Assembly: GCF_000721235.1 (NCBI RefSeq)
Contig: NZ_JOFH01000009.1
Span: forward strand, 124,001 to 188,000
Source: Streptomyces olivaceus
Lineage (GTDB): Bacteria; Actinomycetota; Actinomycetes; Streptomycetales; Streptomycetaceae
DNA length: 64,000 nt
Direction: 5' to 3'
The notes under the pieces are model-generated. The model made no database searches. It was not told the DNA's origin and saw nothing but the letters and a program-made list of their open reading frames with translations. Position numbers and translations under genes: made by a program. Below are positions 28,138 through 36,609 of the stretch, one piece after another (the first letter of the stretch is position 1; the number at the start of each line of letters is the position of its first letter).

Positions 28138-28950
28138 TCAGCGGGCGCGGAAGTGCGCCCCCACGAGGGCCCGCACCCGTTCCTGGTCGCCGGCGATGAG
28201 CGCGTCCAGCAGGGCCGTGTGCTCGTGCGCGTCGGCGACCAGGTCGGCCCGCCCCCGTACCGAGGGGGCGGCGGCCGGCGGCCGCTGGGCGCGGCGGTGC
28301 AGGTCCCCGGCGATGCGGACGAGCTGGTCGTTGCCGGCCAGGGCGAGCACCGCGCGGTGGAAGGCGCGGTCGGCCTCGGCGTACGTGGCGGGGCAGCCCG
28401 AGGAGGCGGCCCGGACGGCGGCCTCGGCCAGGGGGCGCAGCTCGGCCCAGCGCTCGGCGGGCACGGTGCGGGCCAGCCGGAGCCACACCGGGACCTCGAT
28501 CAGTTCGCGGACCTCGGCCAGCTCGGCCAGCTCGCCCTCGCCGCGCTCGACCACGCGGAAGCCGCGGTTGGGAACGACCTCGACGGCGCCCTCCAGGGCC
28601 AGCTGCTGCATGGCCTCGCGCACGGGCGTGGCGGAGACACCGAACCGTTCGCCGAGGACGGGGGCGGAGTAGACCCCGCCGGGCCGCAGCTCGCCGGTGA
28701 CCAGCGCGTTGCGCAGGGCGTCGAGGATCTGACCGCGCACGGAGGAGCGCTGGACGAGCGGGCGCGGGTGGGGCGGCGGCGGTTCACTGTGCGTGTGCTC
28801 GCCGCGCGCGGCGCCGTCCACCGGGCCGTCGTCCCCGGCCCGGCCCCGGCCCCGTTCGCGGCCCGGGGCACCGGTCCGGTCCACGTCCGCGGCCCCGGGC
28901 TGCACCGGCACCCGCACCGCCTCGGCGGCACCCTGCGCACTGGGCTTCAC
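28138..28950 (-). CDS. GntR-family regulator, FCD subfamily
   Basis: This 270-residue protein has an unusual N-terminal extension of about 70 charged, disordered residues, then a winged helix (VRGQILDALRNALVTGELRPG; GVSATPVREAMQQLALEGAVE) and an FCD effector domain (AFHRAVLALAGNDQLVRIAG). GTG at 28950 has AGGAGG 6 nt upstream. It is divergent from the FhuF-like gene and convergent with secDF. The ligand is unknown; FCD domains often bind carboxylates. Confidence 0.86.
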   Translation of the reverse strand: MKPSAQGAAEAVRVPVQPGAADVDRTGAPGRERGRGRAGDDGPVDGAARGEHTHSEPPPPHPRPLVQRSSVRGQILDALRNALVTGELRPGGVYSAPVLGERFGVSATPVREAMQQLALEGAVEVVPNRGFRVVERGEGELAELAEVRELIEVPVWLRLARTVPAERWAELRPLAEAAVRAASSGCPATYAEADRAFHRAVLALAGNDQLVRIAGDLHRRAQRPPAAAPSVRGRADLVADAHEHTALLDALIAGDQERVRALVGAHFRAR

Positions 28951-29062
28951 GGGGTCCTCCTGCGGGACGTGTCGGTACTTGGGGTCATTGCGGCGGGTTG
29001 GCACCTGTCCGTCAAGCACCCTAAGGGCACGGGCCGTCAGTTCAAATCCGAAGGATCTTGGG

Positions 29063-29081
29063 TAAGGTAAGGCTTACCTCT
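29063..29081. promoter_or_regulatory. Iron box (DmdR/IdeR-type operator)
   Basis: TAAGGTAAGGCTTACCTCT matches the actinobacterial iron-regulator consensus TTAGGTTAGGCTAACCTAA at 14 of 19 places, and its core AGGTAAG-G-CTTACCT is a perfect palindrome. It lies 60 nt upstream of an FhuF-like ferric reductase gene, exactly the kind of gene such boxes control. Repression by DmdR1 with Fe(II) is expected. Confidence 0.75.
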
Positions 29082-29141
29082 AACAGCCGGTGCTGCCCGA
29101 GGTCCGTTCGCCCGTGTTCCGATGTGGATCGGTGGTCCCTC

Positions 29142-29987
29142 ATGCCTGTCGCCCGCTCGGCCCTCACGGACGCCTATGCGCGCCTGTCCGAGGTCCTTCC
29201 CGGGCTGGGCGTCACCGAGCAGGCGCCCTCGGAACGGGCCCCGCACGGCGGCGGCTGGGTCACGGCGGACGCGCTGGCCGCGGGCGGGGCGGAGCTGGCG
29301 GCCTTCCTCGCGTGGGACGAGGCCCAGGTGCTGCGGGACTACGGGCAGCGGGCCCGGCCGGACGTGATCGCGAGTTTCGGACTGCACCGGTACGCGTGGC
29401 CGGCCTGCCTGCTGATCACCGTGCCGTGGTTCCTGCACCGCCGGGTGCCCCGGCTGCCCGCCGCGCGGGTCGCCTACGACCGCACCGCCGCCGGTCTCCC
29501 CCTCGGCCGCATGGCCCTGCGCCCCGCCGGCTTCGCCTGCCTGCCCGGCGACCCGGCCGCCGCGCTGCCCGGCGCCCGGGTGGTCGCCGGCGAGGAGGAG
29601 CTGCGGGCGGAGGTGCGGGCCTCGGTCGCCGAGCACCTGGAACCCGTACTGGCCGGATTCGGCCCCCGTATGCGGCGCCGCGGACGGGCCCTGTGGGGCA
29701 TGGCGACGGACGAGATCGTCGAGGGCCTGTGGTACGTCGCCCACCTGCTCGGCGAGCAGGAGCGGGCCCGCCGTGAACTGGAGCTGCTGCTGCCGGGGGC
29801 GACCAGGCCGTACGTCGGCAACGCGGCCTTCCGCGAGCTGAAGGGGCCGGACGGGCAGCCGCTGCACACCCGGGACCGGGCGAGCTGCTGCATGTTCTAC
29901 ACCCTGCGCCCCGAGGACACGTGCGCCACCTGCCCGCGCACCTGCGACGCGGACCGCGTCAACAAGCTGCTGGCCACCGCCGGTTGA
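29142..29987 (+). CDS. FhuF-like siderophore-iron reductase ([2Fe-2S] protein)
   Basis: This 281-residue protein ends in the FhuF-type cluster motif C-C-x10-C-x2-C (CCMFYTLRPEDTCATCP), which binds an unusual [2Fe-2S] centre used to reduce ferric siderophores in the cytoplasm. The body fits the ferric-reductase-like family (RYAWPACLLITVPWFLHRRVP). ATG at 29142 is chosen; a GTG at 29124 in the same frame is possible and both ribosome sites are weak. An iron box lies upstream. It probably frees iron from imported hydroxamate siderophores. Confidence 0.85.
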   Translation: MPVARSALTDAYARLSEVLPGLGVTEQAPSERAPHGGGWVTADALAAGGAELAAFLAWDEAQVLRDYGQRARPDVIASFGLHRYAWPACLLITVPWFLHRRVPRLPAARVAYDRTAAGLPLGRMALRPAGFACLPGDPAAALPGARVVAGEEELRAEVRASVAEHLEPVLAGFGPRMRRRGRALWGMATDEIVEGLWYVAHLLGEQERARRELELLLPGATRPYVGNAAFRELKGPDGQPLHTRDRASCCMFYTLRPEDTCATCPRTCDADRVNKLLATAG

Positions 29988-30380
29988 GCACCGCGTACGC
30001 ACCGAGTCCGCACCGCAGCCGCACTGCGCCCGCACCGAGTCCGCCCCGTCCCCGCGTCGTGCCCGGGAGCCGTCGGCGTCGCCGACCAAGATCGTCGACT
30101 AGGATCACCGACTGAGGCGACCGGGACGACCGAAGCCGTTTCGCGACTACCCCTTCACAACTCCCCCACGCGTTGCGGTAACTTTCCGTGGAACCACTCG
30201 TACGGGTAGTCTTATTCGAACTCAACTCCCGCTCCTCACGCGGCAGTTCGAGCAGAAAGCCGCCCTGGGCACCCTCCTCGCACCTCGTTGGCGGCCTCTT
30301 GCCCCGAAACCCCCTGAGGACCGCTGGGTTTGGGCCACCATGGCGGGCGTTACGCCCTATCCCACTGCAAGGGACCCCTG
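29988..30380. other. Gene-free interval before the DUF2637 gene
   Basis: No convincing gene or tRNA is seen in these 393 nt. Two copies of cgcaccgagtccgc occur at about 30000 and 30034, just after the FhuF-like stop. A lower-GC stretch at about 30150-30240 (with GGAAC at 30190 and GTCTTA at 30209) looks like a promoter for the following gene, but the spacing does not fit known sigma consensus sequences well. The leader would be over 150 nt long. Confidence 0.5.
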
Positions 30381-31433
30381 ATGAGATTGACCGACATATC
30401 GCTGAACTGGCTGCTTCCGGGCGCCGTGCTGCTCCTGGGCATGCTGGCGGCGGTGGCGGTGCTCGCGCGCGGCAAGCGCGCCCCGGGGAAGGACGCGGGC
30501 GCGGACGACTCGTGGGAGCGGATGGAGGAGCGCCGCCGGCGCAAGGAGGCCCTGTACGGCACCGTCTCCTACGTCCTGCTCTTCTGCTGTGCCGCGGTCG
30601 CCGCGGCGCTCTCCTTCCACGGCCTGGTCGGCTTCGGCGAGCAGAACCTCGGGCTGAGCGGCGGCTGGCAGTACCTCGTCCCGTTCGGGCTCGACGGAGC
30701 GGCGATGTTCTGCTCCGTCCTCGCGGTGCGCGAGGCCAGCCACGGTGACGCGGCGCTCGGCTCGCGGATACTCGTGTGGACCTTCGCGTTCGCCGCGGCC
30801 TGGTTCAACTGGGTGCACGCGCCCCGCGGCCTGGGTCACGCGGGGGCCCCGCACTTCTTCGCGGGCATGTCCCTGTCGGCAGCGGTGCTGTTCGACCGGG
30901 CCCTGAAGCAGACCCGGCGGGCCGCCCTGCGCGAACAGGGCCTGGTGCCGCGTCCGCTGCCGCAGATCCGCATGGTCCGCTGGCTGCGGGCTCCCCGGGA
31001 GACGTACCGCGCCTGGTCGCTGATGCTCCTGGAGGGCGTGCGCAGCCTGGACGAGGCGGTCGAGGAGGTGCGCGACGACCGGCGCCAGAAGGAGGAGAAG
31101 AAGCTGCGCCGGCGCGAGCAGGAGCGCCTGGAGCGGGCGCAGCTCAAGGCGATCAGCCGCGGGCACGGCCACCGGGGTTTCCCCGGACGCGGCGGCCGCC
31201 AGGTCGAGGTCGAGGTGCAGCAGATGGAGCGGGGCACGGAACGCGCCACCGCGGAGCCTGCCATATCGGCTCCCGAGCAGCTGCCCGTACGCCAGCTTCC
31301 CTCCCTGCAGCCCGTTCGCAGCGGCTCTGACCAGGTGACGGTCGACCTCACCGCGGAGGACGACACCCAGGCCCTGCCGCGGCTGGACTCCCTGGAGCGC
31401 AAGCTCAAGGACCTGGAGCAGCAGTTCGGCTAG
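30381..31433 (+). CDS. DUF2637 membrane protein with cytoplasmic coiled coil
   Basis: This 350-residue protein has four TM segments in the first 190 residues (LNWLLPGAVLLLGMLAAVAVL; YVLLFCCAAVAAALSFHGL; WQYLVPFGLDGAAMFCSVLAV; LVWTFAFAAAWFNWVHA), the DUF2637 pattern found in Streptomyces chromosomal and plasmid Spd/Tra-associated proteins. It continues into a long charged coiled coil (EEVRDDRRQKEEKKLRRREQ, residues about 230-265) and ends with a second short one (LERKLKDLEQQFG). ATG at 30381 is preceded by AAGGGA. Function unknown; a membrane-anchored partner for a DNA or cytoskeletal process is possible. Confidence 0.8.
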   Translation: MRLTDISLNWLLPGAVLLLGMLAAVAVLARGKRAPGKDAGADDSWERMEERRRRKEALYGTVSYVLLFCCAAVAAALSFHGLVGFGEQNLGLSGGWQYLVPFGLDGAAMFCSVLAVREASHGDAALGSRILVWTFAFAAAWFNWVHAPRGLGHAGAPHFFAGMSLSAAVLFDRALKQTRRAALREQGLVPRPLPQIRMVRWLRAPRETYRAWSLMLLEGVRSLDEAVEEVRDDRRQKEEKKLRRREQERLERAQLKAISRGHGHRGFPGRGGRQVEVEVQQMERGTERATAEPAISAPEQLPVRQLPSLQPVRSGSDQVTVDLTAEDDTQALPRLDSLERKLKDLEQQFG

Positions 31434-31586
31434 CGAACCGGGTGACCGGGCCGGGAAGTCGGCCGTCGACACGCGCGAGGCGTCCGAGGCGTCCGAGGCG
31501 TCCGAGGCGTCCGAGACGCAACCGCGAACGCGGTCGTCCCGGGCGCCTCTTCGCTTGTTCCGGTGGTGGCGGTCGCCTCAAGCGGC

Positions 31587-31985
31587 TCAGGCGGCCTCGG
31601 CTCCGAGTTCGAACCAGACCGACTTGCCCACCGTGCAGGGCCGCACGCCCCAGTCGTCGGCGAGCGACTCCACCAGGACCAGCCCTCTCCCGTTGGTCCC
31701 CTCCTCCGGCTGCGGGCCGCGCGGCCGGGGCGGCCGGCCGACGAAGTCCCGCACTTCCACCCGCAGCGCCCGTGGCCCGACCGTCGCGGTGAGCACGGCC
31801 CCGTCCTCGGTGTGGACGAGCGCGTTGGTGACCAGTTCGCTGGTGAGCAGCTCCGCGACCTCCGACTGTCCTGGTTCGCCCCAGTGCCGCAGCAGTTTCC
31901 GCAGGGCCCGCCGGGCCTCGGGCACCGCCCGCAGGTCCGCCCGGCCGAGCCGCTGCCTGAGCTGCGGCGCCGCCTGCTCCTTCAT
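31587..31985 (-). CDS. ATP-binding anti-sigma-type protein (HATPase_c_2)
   Basis: This 132-residue GHKL-ATPase-like protein has the N box SELVTNALVHT and the G box GRGLVLVESLADDWGV. Such single-domain proteins, many in Streptomyces, resemble SpoIIAB/RsbW anti-sigma kinases and BldD/PP2C partner proteins. Start ATG at 31985 after a GGGGGAC site. The gene stands alone; partners are unknown. A PP2C-like gene lies 4.7 kb away but not in the same unit. Confidence 0.87.
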   Translation of the reverse strand: MKEQAAPQLRQRLGRADLRAVPEARRALRKLLRHWGEPGQSEVAELLTSELVTNALVHTEDGAVLTATVGPRALRVEVRDFVGRPPRPRGPQPEEGTNGRGLVLVESLADDWGVRPCTVGKSVWFELGAEAA

Positions 31986-32145
31986 GTCCCCCGTCGGCGT
32001 GCTGATGTCGTCTCCTCCGTCCGTCCTGCTAGTCCCCCGCCGTTCGAACACCTTCACGGGGAAAGCCTTGCCCGTTCGGACCCGGGCCACGCATGCCGAT
32101 CCGCATCGGCTGCCCGTTTCGGGCAGTTCGGGCAGGAGGAGGGCG

Positions 32146-32607
32146 TCAGCCCGGAACCTCGCGCAGGTACTGGGTGAGGCTTCGGCCGGGGATCGACCCC
32201 GAGGGAACGGTGCCGACCGGGACGCCTCCCATGGCCGCGTAGAAGGGCTCGGCGTTCGGGTCGGCGTCGATGGTGAACCGGGTGAACCCCAGGGTCCCGG
32301 CCGCCTCGACGACATGGGCGAACAACAGGCGCCCGACGCCCTCCCCGATGGCGTCCGGATCGACGAACATCATGCCCAGCACGCCCTGCGGCGGCTCACC
32401 CTCCAGGGTCGTGAAGCCCACGACGCCGCCGTCCCGCTCCGCCACCGTGGTCCGACGCCCGGCGAGTTCCGCGTCGTCGAGCGTGAGTTCCTCGCGGCAG
32501 GACGCCAGGAACGCCGCGTCGTATCCCCAGTGGGCCTTGGAACGCAGCGCCAGCTCGGTCAGGAGCCTCGCTTCCCCGAACCGCGCGGGCCGGACCGACA
32601 CGGACAC
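32146..32607 (-). CDS. GNAT-family N-acetyltransferase
   Basis: This 153-residue protein has the GNAT fold: substrate helix pair, VVGFTTLEGEP, the acetyl-CoA loop GEGVGRLLFAHVVEAA (Q/RxxGxG/A) and C-terminal DPNAEPFYAAMG. GTG at 32607 with GGAGG 5 nt upstream is chosen over a frame reaching 32694. It transfers acetyl to an amine of unknown substrate. Confidence 0.85.
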   Translation of the reverse strand: MSVSVRPARFGEARLLTELALRSKAHWGYDAAFLASCREELTLDDAELAGRRTTVAERDGGVVGFTTLEGEPPQGVLGMMFVDPDAIGEGVGRLLFAHVVEAAGTLGFTRFTIDADPNAEPFYAAMGGVPVGTVPSGSIPGRSLTQYLREVPG

Positions 32608-32705
32608 TGGCACCTCCACCAACCGTTCGCCGCACCGGACGCGACCGACCGCGGGCGGCACAACCGGGCGCACGGAACGGCCCGGACGAAGCACACTACC
32701 GGGGT

Positions 32706-32741
32706 CCGGCCGCGCCCCGGGAGGTCTCGGGGCGCGGCCGG
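32706..32741 (-). terminator. Hairpin terminator downstream of the PoxB gene
   Basis: CCGGCCGCGCCCCG and CGGGGCGCGGCCGG pair perfectly over 14 bp with an 8-nt loop, 44 nt after the stop of the oxidase gene and ahead of the GNAT gene. Confidence 0.7.
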
Positions 32742-32784
32742 TCCCGGAGTGCTGTGTGCACCCCCGCGACGGCCCTGCGCCCGG

Positions 32785-34527
32785 TCACGGCCGGGGCACG
32801 TTGCGCAGGTTCGAGCGGGCCATCTGGACCATGCGGCCCACCCCGCCGTCCAGCACGATCTTCGAGGCGGACAGGGCGAAGCCGGTGACCATGTCTGCGC
32901 TGATCTTCGGCGGGATGGACAGCGCGTTGGGGTCGGTGACGACGTCGACGAGGGCCGGCCCCTTGTGCTTGAAGGCCGCCTTCAGCGCGCCCGCCAGGTC
33001 CTTGGGCTTCTCCACCCGCACCCCGAAGGCGCCGCAGGCCTCGGCGACGGCGGCGAAGTCGGGGTTCCTGTTGGCCACGCCGTGCGAGGGCAGGCCCGCG
33101 ACCAGCATCTCCAACTCGACCATGCCGAGCGAGGAGTTGTTGAAGAGCACGACCTTCACCGGCAGGTCGTGCTGGACCAGGGTGAGGAAGTCGCCCATCA
33201 GCATGGTGAAGCCGCCGTCGCCGGACATCGAGACGACCTGCCGGCGCCGGTCGGTGAACTGGGCGCCGATCGCCATCGGCAGCGCGTTCGCCATGGAGCC
33301 GTGGGAGAAGGAACCGATGATGCGGCGGCGCCCGTTGGGGGTGATGTAGCGGGCGGCCCAGACGTTGCACATCCCGGTGTCCACGGTGAAGACCGCGTCG
33401 TCGTCCGCCAGGTCGTCCAGCACGGCGGCCACGTACTCGGGGTGGATCGGGACGTGCTTGTCGACCTTGCGGGTGTAGGCCTTGACCACACCCTCCAGCG
33501 CGTCCGCGTGCTTCTTGAGCATCCGGTCCAGGAAGCGCCGGCTCTTCTTCTCCTTCACCCGCGGGATCAGGCAGCGCAGGGTCTCCCGCGCGTCGCCCCA
33601 CACCGCCAGGTCCAGTTTGGAGCGCCGGCCCAGGTGCTCCGGGCGGACGTCGATCTGGGCGATCTTCACGTCGTTCGGCAGGAAGGCGTTGTACGGGAAG
33701 TCCGTGCCGATCAGGAGCAGCAGGTCGCACTCGTGGGTGGCCTCGTAGGCGGCGCCGTAGCCGAGCAGGCCGCTCATGCCGACGTCGTAGGGGTTGTCGT
33801 ACTGGATGAACTCCTTGCCCCGCAGCGCGTGTCCCACCGGCGCCTTCAGCTTCCCGGCGAACTCCATGACCTCGGCGTGCGCGCCCGCGGTGCCGCTGCC
33901 GCAGAACAGGGTGACCCGGTCGGCGTCGTCGATCATGCGCACCAGCCGGTCGATCTCCTCGTCGCCGGGCCGGACGGTCGGCCGGGAGGTGACGAGTGCC
34001 GTCTCGGCGGCGCGCTCCGGGGCGGGGTCGTCCGCGACGTCGCCGGGGAGCGAGACCACGCTGACGCCGCCCTGGCCGACGGCGTGCTGGATGGCGGTCT
34101 GGAGCAGCCTCGGCATCTGCTTCGGACTGGAGATCAGCTCGCTGTAGTGGCTGCACTCGCCGAACAGCCGGTCGGGGTGGGTCTCCTGGAAGAACCCGAG
34201 GCCGATCTCGCTGGACGGGATCTGGGAGGCCAGGGCGAGGACCGGGGCCATCGAGCGGTGGGCGTCGTAGAGACCGTTGATGAGGTGGAGGTTGCCGGGT
34301 CCGCAGGAGCCGGCGCAGGCGGCCAGCTTCCCCGTGATCTGCGCCTCGGCCCCGGCGGCGAAGGCGGCGGTCTCCTCGTGCCGTACGTGCACCCATTCGA
34401 TGCCGGAGTGGCGGCGCACGGCGTCCACGACCGGGTTGAGGCTGTCGCCGACGACGCCGTAGAGGCGCTCGACGCCGGCACGGGTGAGGATGTCGACGAA
34501 CTGTTCCGCGACGTTCTGTTTGGCCAT
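32785..34527 (-). CDS. poxB: Pyruvate dehydrogenase (quinone)/pyruvate oxidase, TPP enzyme
   Basis: This 580-residue enzyme has the thiamine-diphosphate architecture: PYR domain with catalytic HEETAAFAAG (Glu near residue 50), CAGSCGPGNLHLINGLYDAH, a central FAD/nucleotide domain, and the PP domain with SGDGGFTMLMGDFLTL ... NNSSLG (GDG-x-N motif). It decarboxylates pyruvate oxidatively to acetate and CO2, passing electrons to menaquinone. The C-terminal membrane-binding helix of E. coli PoxB is not obvious here. ATG at 34527 is 29 nt after the PP2C-like stop, so co-transcription is possible. Confidence 0.9.
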   Translation of the reverse strand: MAKQNVAEQFVDILTRAGVERLYGVVGDSLNPVVDAVRRHSGIEWVHVRHEETAAFAAGAEAQITGKLAACAGSCGPGNLHLINGLYDAHRSMAPVLALASQIPSSEIGLGFFQETHPDRLFGECSHYSELISSPKQMPRLLQTAIQHAVGQGGVSVVSLPGDVADDPAPERAAETALVTSRPTVRPGDEEIDRLVRMIDDADRVTLFCGSGTAGAHAEVMEFAGKLKAPVGHALRGKEFIQYDNPYDVGMSGLLGYGAAYEATHECDLLLLIGTDFPYNAFLPNDVKIAQIDVRPEHLGRRSKLDLAVWGDARETLRCLIPRVKEKKSRRFLDRMLKKHADALEGVVKAYTRKVDKHVPIHPEYVAAVLDDLADDDAVFTVDTGMCNVWAARYITPNGRRRIIGSFSHGSMANALPMAIGAQFTDRRRQVVSMSGDGGFTMLMGDFLTLVQHDLPVKVVLFNNSSLGMVELEMLVAGLPSHGVANRNPDFAAVAEACGAFGVRVEKPKDLAGALKAAFKHKGPALVDVVTDPNALSIPPKISADMVTGFALSASKIVLDGGVGRMVQMARSNLRNVPRP

Positions 34528-34555
34528 GGCTCCAGCTATGCCACAGCGGGCGGGC

Positions 34556-36310
34556 TCACGCCTCCCAAACGGCGGCCGCCGTACGGTCGTCCGCGTAGCC
34601 CTTGACCCGTACGCCGCTGTCGGCGAGGAACTCCGCGAGTCCGGGCGGGGTACGGCCCGCCCATCGCCGCGCGAGGAGTTCACCCAGCCCGGGCTCGCTC
34701 AGCAGCGGCTCGGCCAGGCCCGCGGTGCACATCAGGAGCACATCACCCGGGCGGGCTACCGAGGCCCGGAAGCGGAAGGGTTCGCGGGGCCGCTCGGCGG
34801 GCGGTCCGTCGTACGGGCCCGGGGCCGCGGTGACGCCGAGGTCCATGGTGAGCCGGTCGTCCTCGGGCGGTCCGTCCGCAGCGTGGCCGGAGCCGGCCCA
34901 GGGGGTGCCGGCCGGCAGTCCGCCGTAGCCGAGGACAGGCCCGCCGGTGAGGTCGCCGGCGCTCGGTTCCATGTCCTGCCAGGCGCCGTCCCGCAGCCGG
35001 AGCAGTCCGCCGGGGCCGACCCCGAAGAAGACCCGTGTCCGGCACTCGGGGTCGGCGGGCAGCAGCAGGCAGCGCAGCGTCGCCGCGTACTCGTCGGGGG
35101 CCAGGCCCTGTTCGGCGGCGCCGGCCCGGAGCCGGCCGAGGCTGCGGTCGGTGAGCCGGTGCAGGCCGGACTTCAGGTCGCCGCGCCGGGCCGCCCGCAG
35201 GTCCTCGGCGAGCCGGGCGTGACTGCGGCCCACGGCCCGGCCGATCCACCGGCACACCTCTGCCGCGGCCCGGTGCGCGCCGGGGGTGGCCCGGGCGCCG
35301 GTCGCCATCGCCACCAGGACCAGCGCCTGCTCGCCGGCGCCGAACCGGGCGACGAGCAGCGCGTCGCGCCGCGGTTCGCCCCGGTACCGCGCGGAGTCGC
35401 CGCGCACGGAGACCGCCCGCAGCGTGCAGGTCCCGTACCGGGAACCGTCCAGCACGGTGTCCGGGACCAGCCCGTCCAGTCCGTCGGGGTCGGCGGGCGG
35501 CAGCGCGGTGGGCTCGGCGTCGTAGGTGGGCGGACCGGAGCCGACGTAGCCCGCCGGGGTCCCCTGCCCGCCGGGCCGGTCCACCTGCTCCGGCGGCCGC
35601 GAGGGGAGGAACGGGGGCGGAGGCGGGGGGAGATCGGACACGGCCCGGGGCGGGGGCGGTGGCGGGGGTCCCGGGGCGGACGGGTCGGGCGGCTCGGTGA
35701 GATCGGCGGCGCCGGTACCGGAGGCGGTACGCCCGCGTGGGGGGTGCGGCGGCTGCGGCTGCGGCTGCGGCTGCGCGGACCACAGCGGGCGCGGGGTGTT
35801 CGGGGCGTCCGGGGTCTCCGGGGCGTTCCGGGTGTCCGGGGCGTTCCGGGTGTCCGGGGCGTTCCGAGGCGGCGGTCCCGCGGGCGGAGAGGCCGACGGC
35901 TCGGCCGGGTGCGCCGGGTGCGCCGGGCGCGGTACCCACGGGACCCCCGGTGCGGCCGAGCCCGGACGGCGGGACGCGGGCGGCGGGGGCTCCCCCGTCC
36001 GGGGCCCGGGAACGACGGGCGAACCCGCACCCGGCGGACCCGCGTCCGACGGACCGGGAACAGCAGGCGGCGGGCCCACGCGGGGCCCGGGAACAGCGGG
36101 CGGCGGACCCACGCGGGGCCCCGGGACAGTGGGCGGCGGGCCCGCGTCCGGTGGGCCCGTCACCGTGTCCGCGGCCGAGGCGAAACGGTCGTCCAGGGAA
36201 TCCGGTGCCGCCGTGGGGCCGGTGTCGTCGGTGGAGTCGTCGTACAGCTGCCCCCACCAGTCGTCCTCAGGACCGACGGGACCGGTGGGCCTTCCCCCCT
36301 GCTGACTCAT
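34556..36310 (-). CDS. PP2C-like protein with proline-rich N-terminal half and degenerate active site
   Basis: This 584-residue protein has about 290 N-terminal residues of Pro/Gly-rich low complexity, including NAPDTRNAPDTRNAPE, GPRVGPPPAVPGP repeats, PQPQPQPQP and polyproline, then a PP2C-like domain (SVRGDSARYRGEPRRDALLVARF ... PFRFRASVARPGDVLLMCTAGLAEPL ... VKGYADDRTAAAVWEA). The C-terminal DDRT and the start motif are kept, but the usual DGMGGH metal motif is VAMATGAR here, so the catalytic Asp is missing. It may be a pseudophosphatase that binds partners. Start ATG at 36310. Confidence 0.78.
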   Translation of the reverse strand: MSQQGGRPTGPVGPEDDWWGQLYDDSTDDTGPTAAPDSLDDRFASAADTVTGPPDAGPPPTVPGPRVGPPPAVPGPRVGPPPAVPGPSDAGPPGAGSPVVPGPRTGEPPPPASRRPGSAAPGVPWVPRPAHPAHPAEPSASPPAGPPPRNAPDTRNAPDTRNAPETPDAPNTPRPLWSAQPQPQPQPPHPPRGRTASGTGAADLTEPPDPSAPGPPPPPPPRAVSDLPPPPPPFLPSRPPEQVDRPGGQGTPAGYVGSGPPTYDAEPTALPPADPDGLDGLVPDTVLDGSRYGTCTLRAVSVRGDSARYRGEPRRDALLVARFGAGEQALVLVAMATGARATPGAHRAAAEVCRWIGRAVGRSHARLAEDLRAARRGDLKSGLHRLTDRSLGRLRAGAAEQGLAPDEYAATLRCLLLPADPECRTRVFFGVGPGGLLRLRDGAWQDMEPSAGDLTGGPVLGYGGLPAGTPWAGSGHAADGPPEDDRLTMDLGVTAAPGPYDGPPAERPREPFRFRASVARPGDVLLMCTAGLAEPLLSEPGLGELLARRWAGRTPPGLAEFLADSGVRVKGYADDRTAAAVWEA

Positions 36311-36609
36311 GCTGTTGATTGTCCACCGCCGGAGCCGGATGAAAACGGGGCATCGGTAAATTCCGGCGGACCGCCGCGCGCCGGGCGGCGTTTCGGGGGA
36401 CGCGTCGAACGGTTCTGCGAGGCGGGGTGACCGAGCGGTCCCATCCCCCACGGGAGGACCGCCCGGCGCCACCACCTTGGCGGAGTGACCGGCGGCACGG
36501 CGATGATGTCCCGGGGCGGGTTCGCGCCGTGGCCGTTCTCCGCCACGGAGTCCGCCCGGCTGGCGGCGGTCGGGGTGGTGGCCGGAGTTCACGGGGAGGG
36601 CGGCGTCGG

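Noticed and set aside
29988..30380. Search for a tRNA or small RNA
   Set aside because: No cloverleaf with acceptor stem and TPsiC loop could be formed; only a GTTCGA-like hit without stems.
36427..36609. N-terminal extension of the LuxR-type regulator
   Set aside because: Basic/Pro-rich, not family-like; GGGGAGGG precedes the ATG at 36610.
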